Assembly: GCA_023700785.1 (NCBI GenBank)
Contig: JAMPYH010000172.1
Span: 1 to 6,114, forward strand
Length of the DNA stretch: 6,114 nt
DNA from: Candidatus Zixiibacteriota bacterium
Lineage (GTDB): Bacteria; Zixibacteria; MSB-5A5; GN15; FEB-12
Reading direction: 5' to 3'
The translations under genes and the position numbers were made by a program. The notes beneath the pieces are model-generated. The model was not told where the DNA came from. It was given only the letters and a program-made list of their open reading frames with translations, and made no database searches. The stretch's first letter is position 1. The number at the start of each line of letters is the position of its first letter. Shown here in pieces: positions 5,515 through 6,114 of this stretch.

Positions 5515-6114
5515 TACCCTGACATTGTTGCAGGTCCCGGGGATCGGCAAGGGTCGTTTTAATCGCTTGATCCAGCGCTTTGGGTCGGCGTCAAACGCGC
5601 TTGGCGCGACCGTGCATGAGATCGAAGCTGTCCCCGGTCTGTCGCACGCGCTGGCGACGGCCATAAGATCGCAGGCCGACCCAGCGGCCGCGCGAGAGAT
5701 CGCGGCCCGCATCGTTCAGCTCGGCTGGGCGGTCCTCTTTCCGGAATCGACCGACTACCCTGTCGCGCTGTCACGCATCGCCGACCCGCCTCCCATTCTC
5801 TTTCGACTGGGAGAACCCGCGCAGATCGATGATAAACTGGTAGCGATTGTCGGCACCCGCCACGCATCCGAGAGGTCACGCCATTTCACCGCCAAACTTG
5901 CCGGTGATCTCGCCCGCGCCGGGATAACGGTCGTCTCCGGCATGGCCGAAGGAATTGATTCCGCCGCGCATGCCGGCGCGCTTGACGCCGGCGGCAAAAC
6001 TATCGCGGTCTGGGGAACATCGCTCGATATCGTTTATCCCCCCACCAACAGAAAGCTCGCGGAACGGATCGCTCAACATGGCGCGGTCTATTCGGAGTAT
6101 CCGCCGGCGACTTC
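5495..6114 (+). CDS. dprA: DNA-processing protein DprA (Smf), 3' end outside window
   Basis: DprA protects incoming single-stranded DNA and loads RecA on it during natural transformation; it is also widespread in bacteria not known to be transformable. The visible 206 residues hold an N-terminal helix-hairpin-helix-like region (LLQVPGIGKGRF, about 11-22, and AVPGLSHA, 45-52), then the linker LFPESTDYPVALSRIADPPP (81-100), then the Rossmann-like core: VAIVGTRHAS (116-125), VVSGMAEGIDSAAH (146-159), TIAVWGTSLDIVYPPTN (169-185) and SEYPPAT at the right edge. These follow the family order closely. No ATG or GTG is available in frame before the conserved start; an in-frame TAG at 5468 limits the options to TTG (5480 or 5495), CTG (5519) or the later TTGs. 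I chose TTG at 5495, which overlaps the obg end by 20 bp and suits translational coupling, but the exact start is uncertain. The C-terminal part, including any winged-helix domain, is outside the window. Confidence 0.92.
   Translation, partial: MKERITDTLTLLQVPGIGKGRFNRLIQRFGSASNALGATVHEIEAVPGLSHALATAIRSQADPAAAREIAARIVQLGWAVLFPESTDYPVALSRIADPPPILFRLGEPAQIDDKLVAIVGTRHASERSRHFTAKLAGDLARAGITVVSGMAEGIDSAAHAGALDAGGKTIAVWGTSLDIVYPPTNRKLAERIAQHGAVYSEYPPAT

Overview
The window is about 6.1 kb of bacterial chromosome, fairly GC-rich, with densely packed genes. It looks like a Gram-negative (two-membrane) bacterium. One gene encodes a secreted protein whose pattern and C-terminal phenylalanine fit an outer-membrane beta-barrel. 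Another carries a twin-arginine signal. The Obg GTPase has SKID instead of the usual NKxD as its guanine-specificity motif. From memory, SK/TK variants occur in Obg proteins of the Bacteroidetes/Chlorobi (FCB) side of the bacterial tree, so a poorly characterised FCB-related lineage is a reasonable but weak guess.

Layout. Everything left of about 4.4 kb is on the minus strand, and everything right of it is on the plus strand. Reading leftwards from the divergent point at about 4.45 kb, the genes are: a CDP-alcohol phosphatidyltransferase (3768-4415); a PfkB-family sugar or polyol kinase 36 nt behind it (2796-3731); a secreted beta-barrel-like protein of 528 aa (1141-2727), preceded by a perfect 9-bp inverted repeat; and a Tat-signal protein resembling the nitroreductase fold (997 to the left edge, incomplete) with a strong Shine-Dalgarno and its own candidate promoter. 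Reading rightwards are obg/cgtA (4516-5514) and, overlapping its end, dprA (5495 to the right edge, incomplete). No rRNA, tRNA, insertion sequence, CRISPR array or convincing intrinsic terminator was seen.

How the genes may work together. The phosphatidyltransferase and kinase probably form a two-gene unit. A plausible reading, by inference, is that the kinase makes a phosphorylated polyol (for example inositol phosphate) that the transferase joins to a CDP-activated lipid. obg and dprA form a rightward housekeeping unit (ribosome assembly/GTP sensing, and single-stranded DNA handling in transformation). The barrel gene is visibly lower in GC than the flanking genes and may have a separate history.

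The most interesting structure is the 4415-4516 divergent region. Two back-to-back sigma70-type promoters are near mirror images (CGGTTGAC, then -10 ATATTGGCC), each with a 17-nt spacer. Each would start transcription within about 1-2 nt of the first ATG of its gene, and neither gene has a visible Shine-Dalgarno. This suggests that both mRNAs are leaderless.
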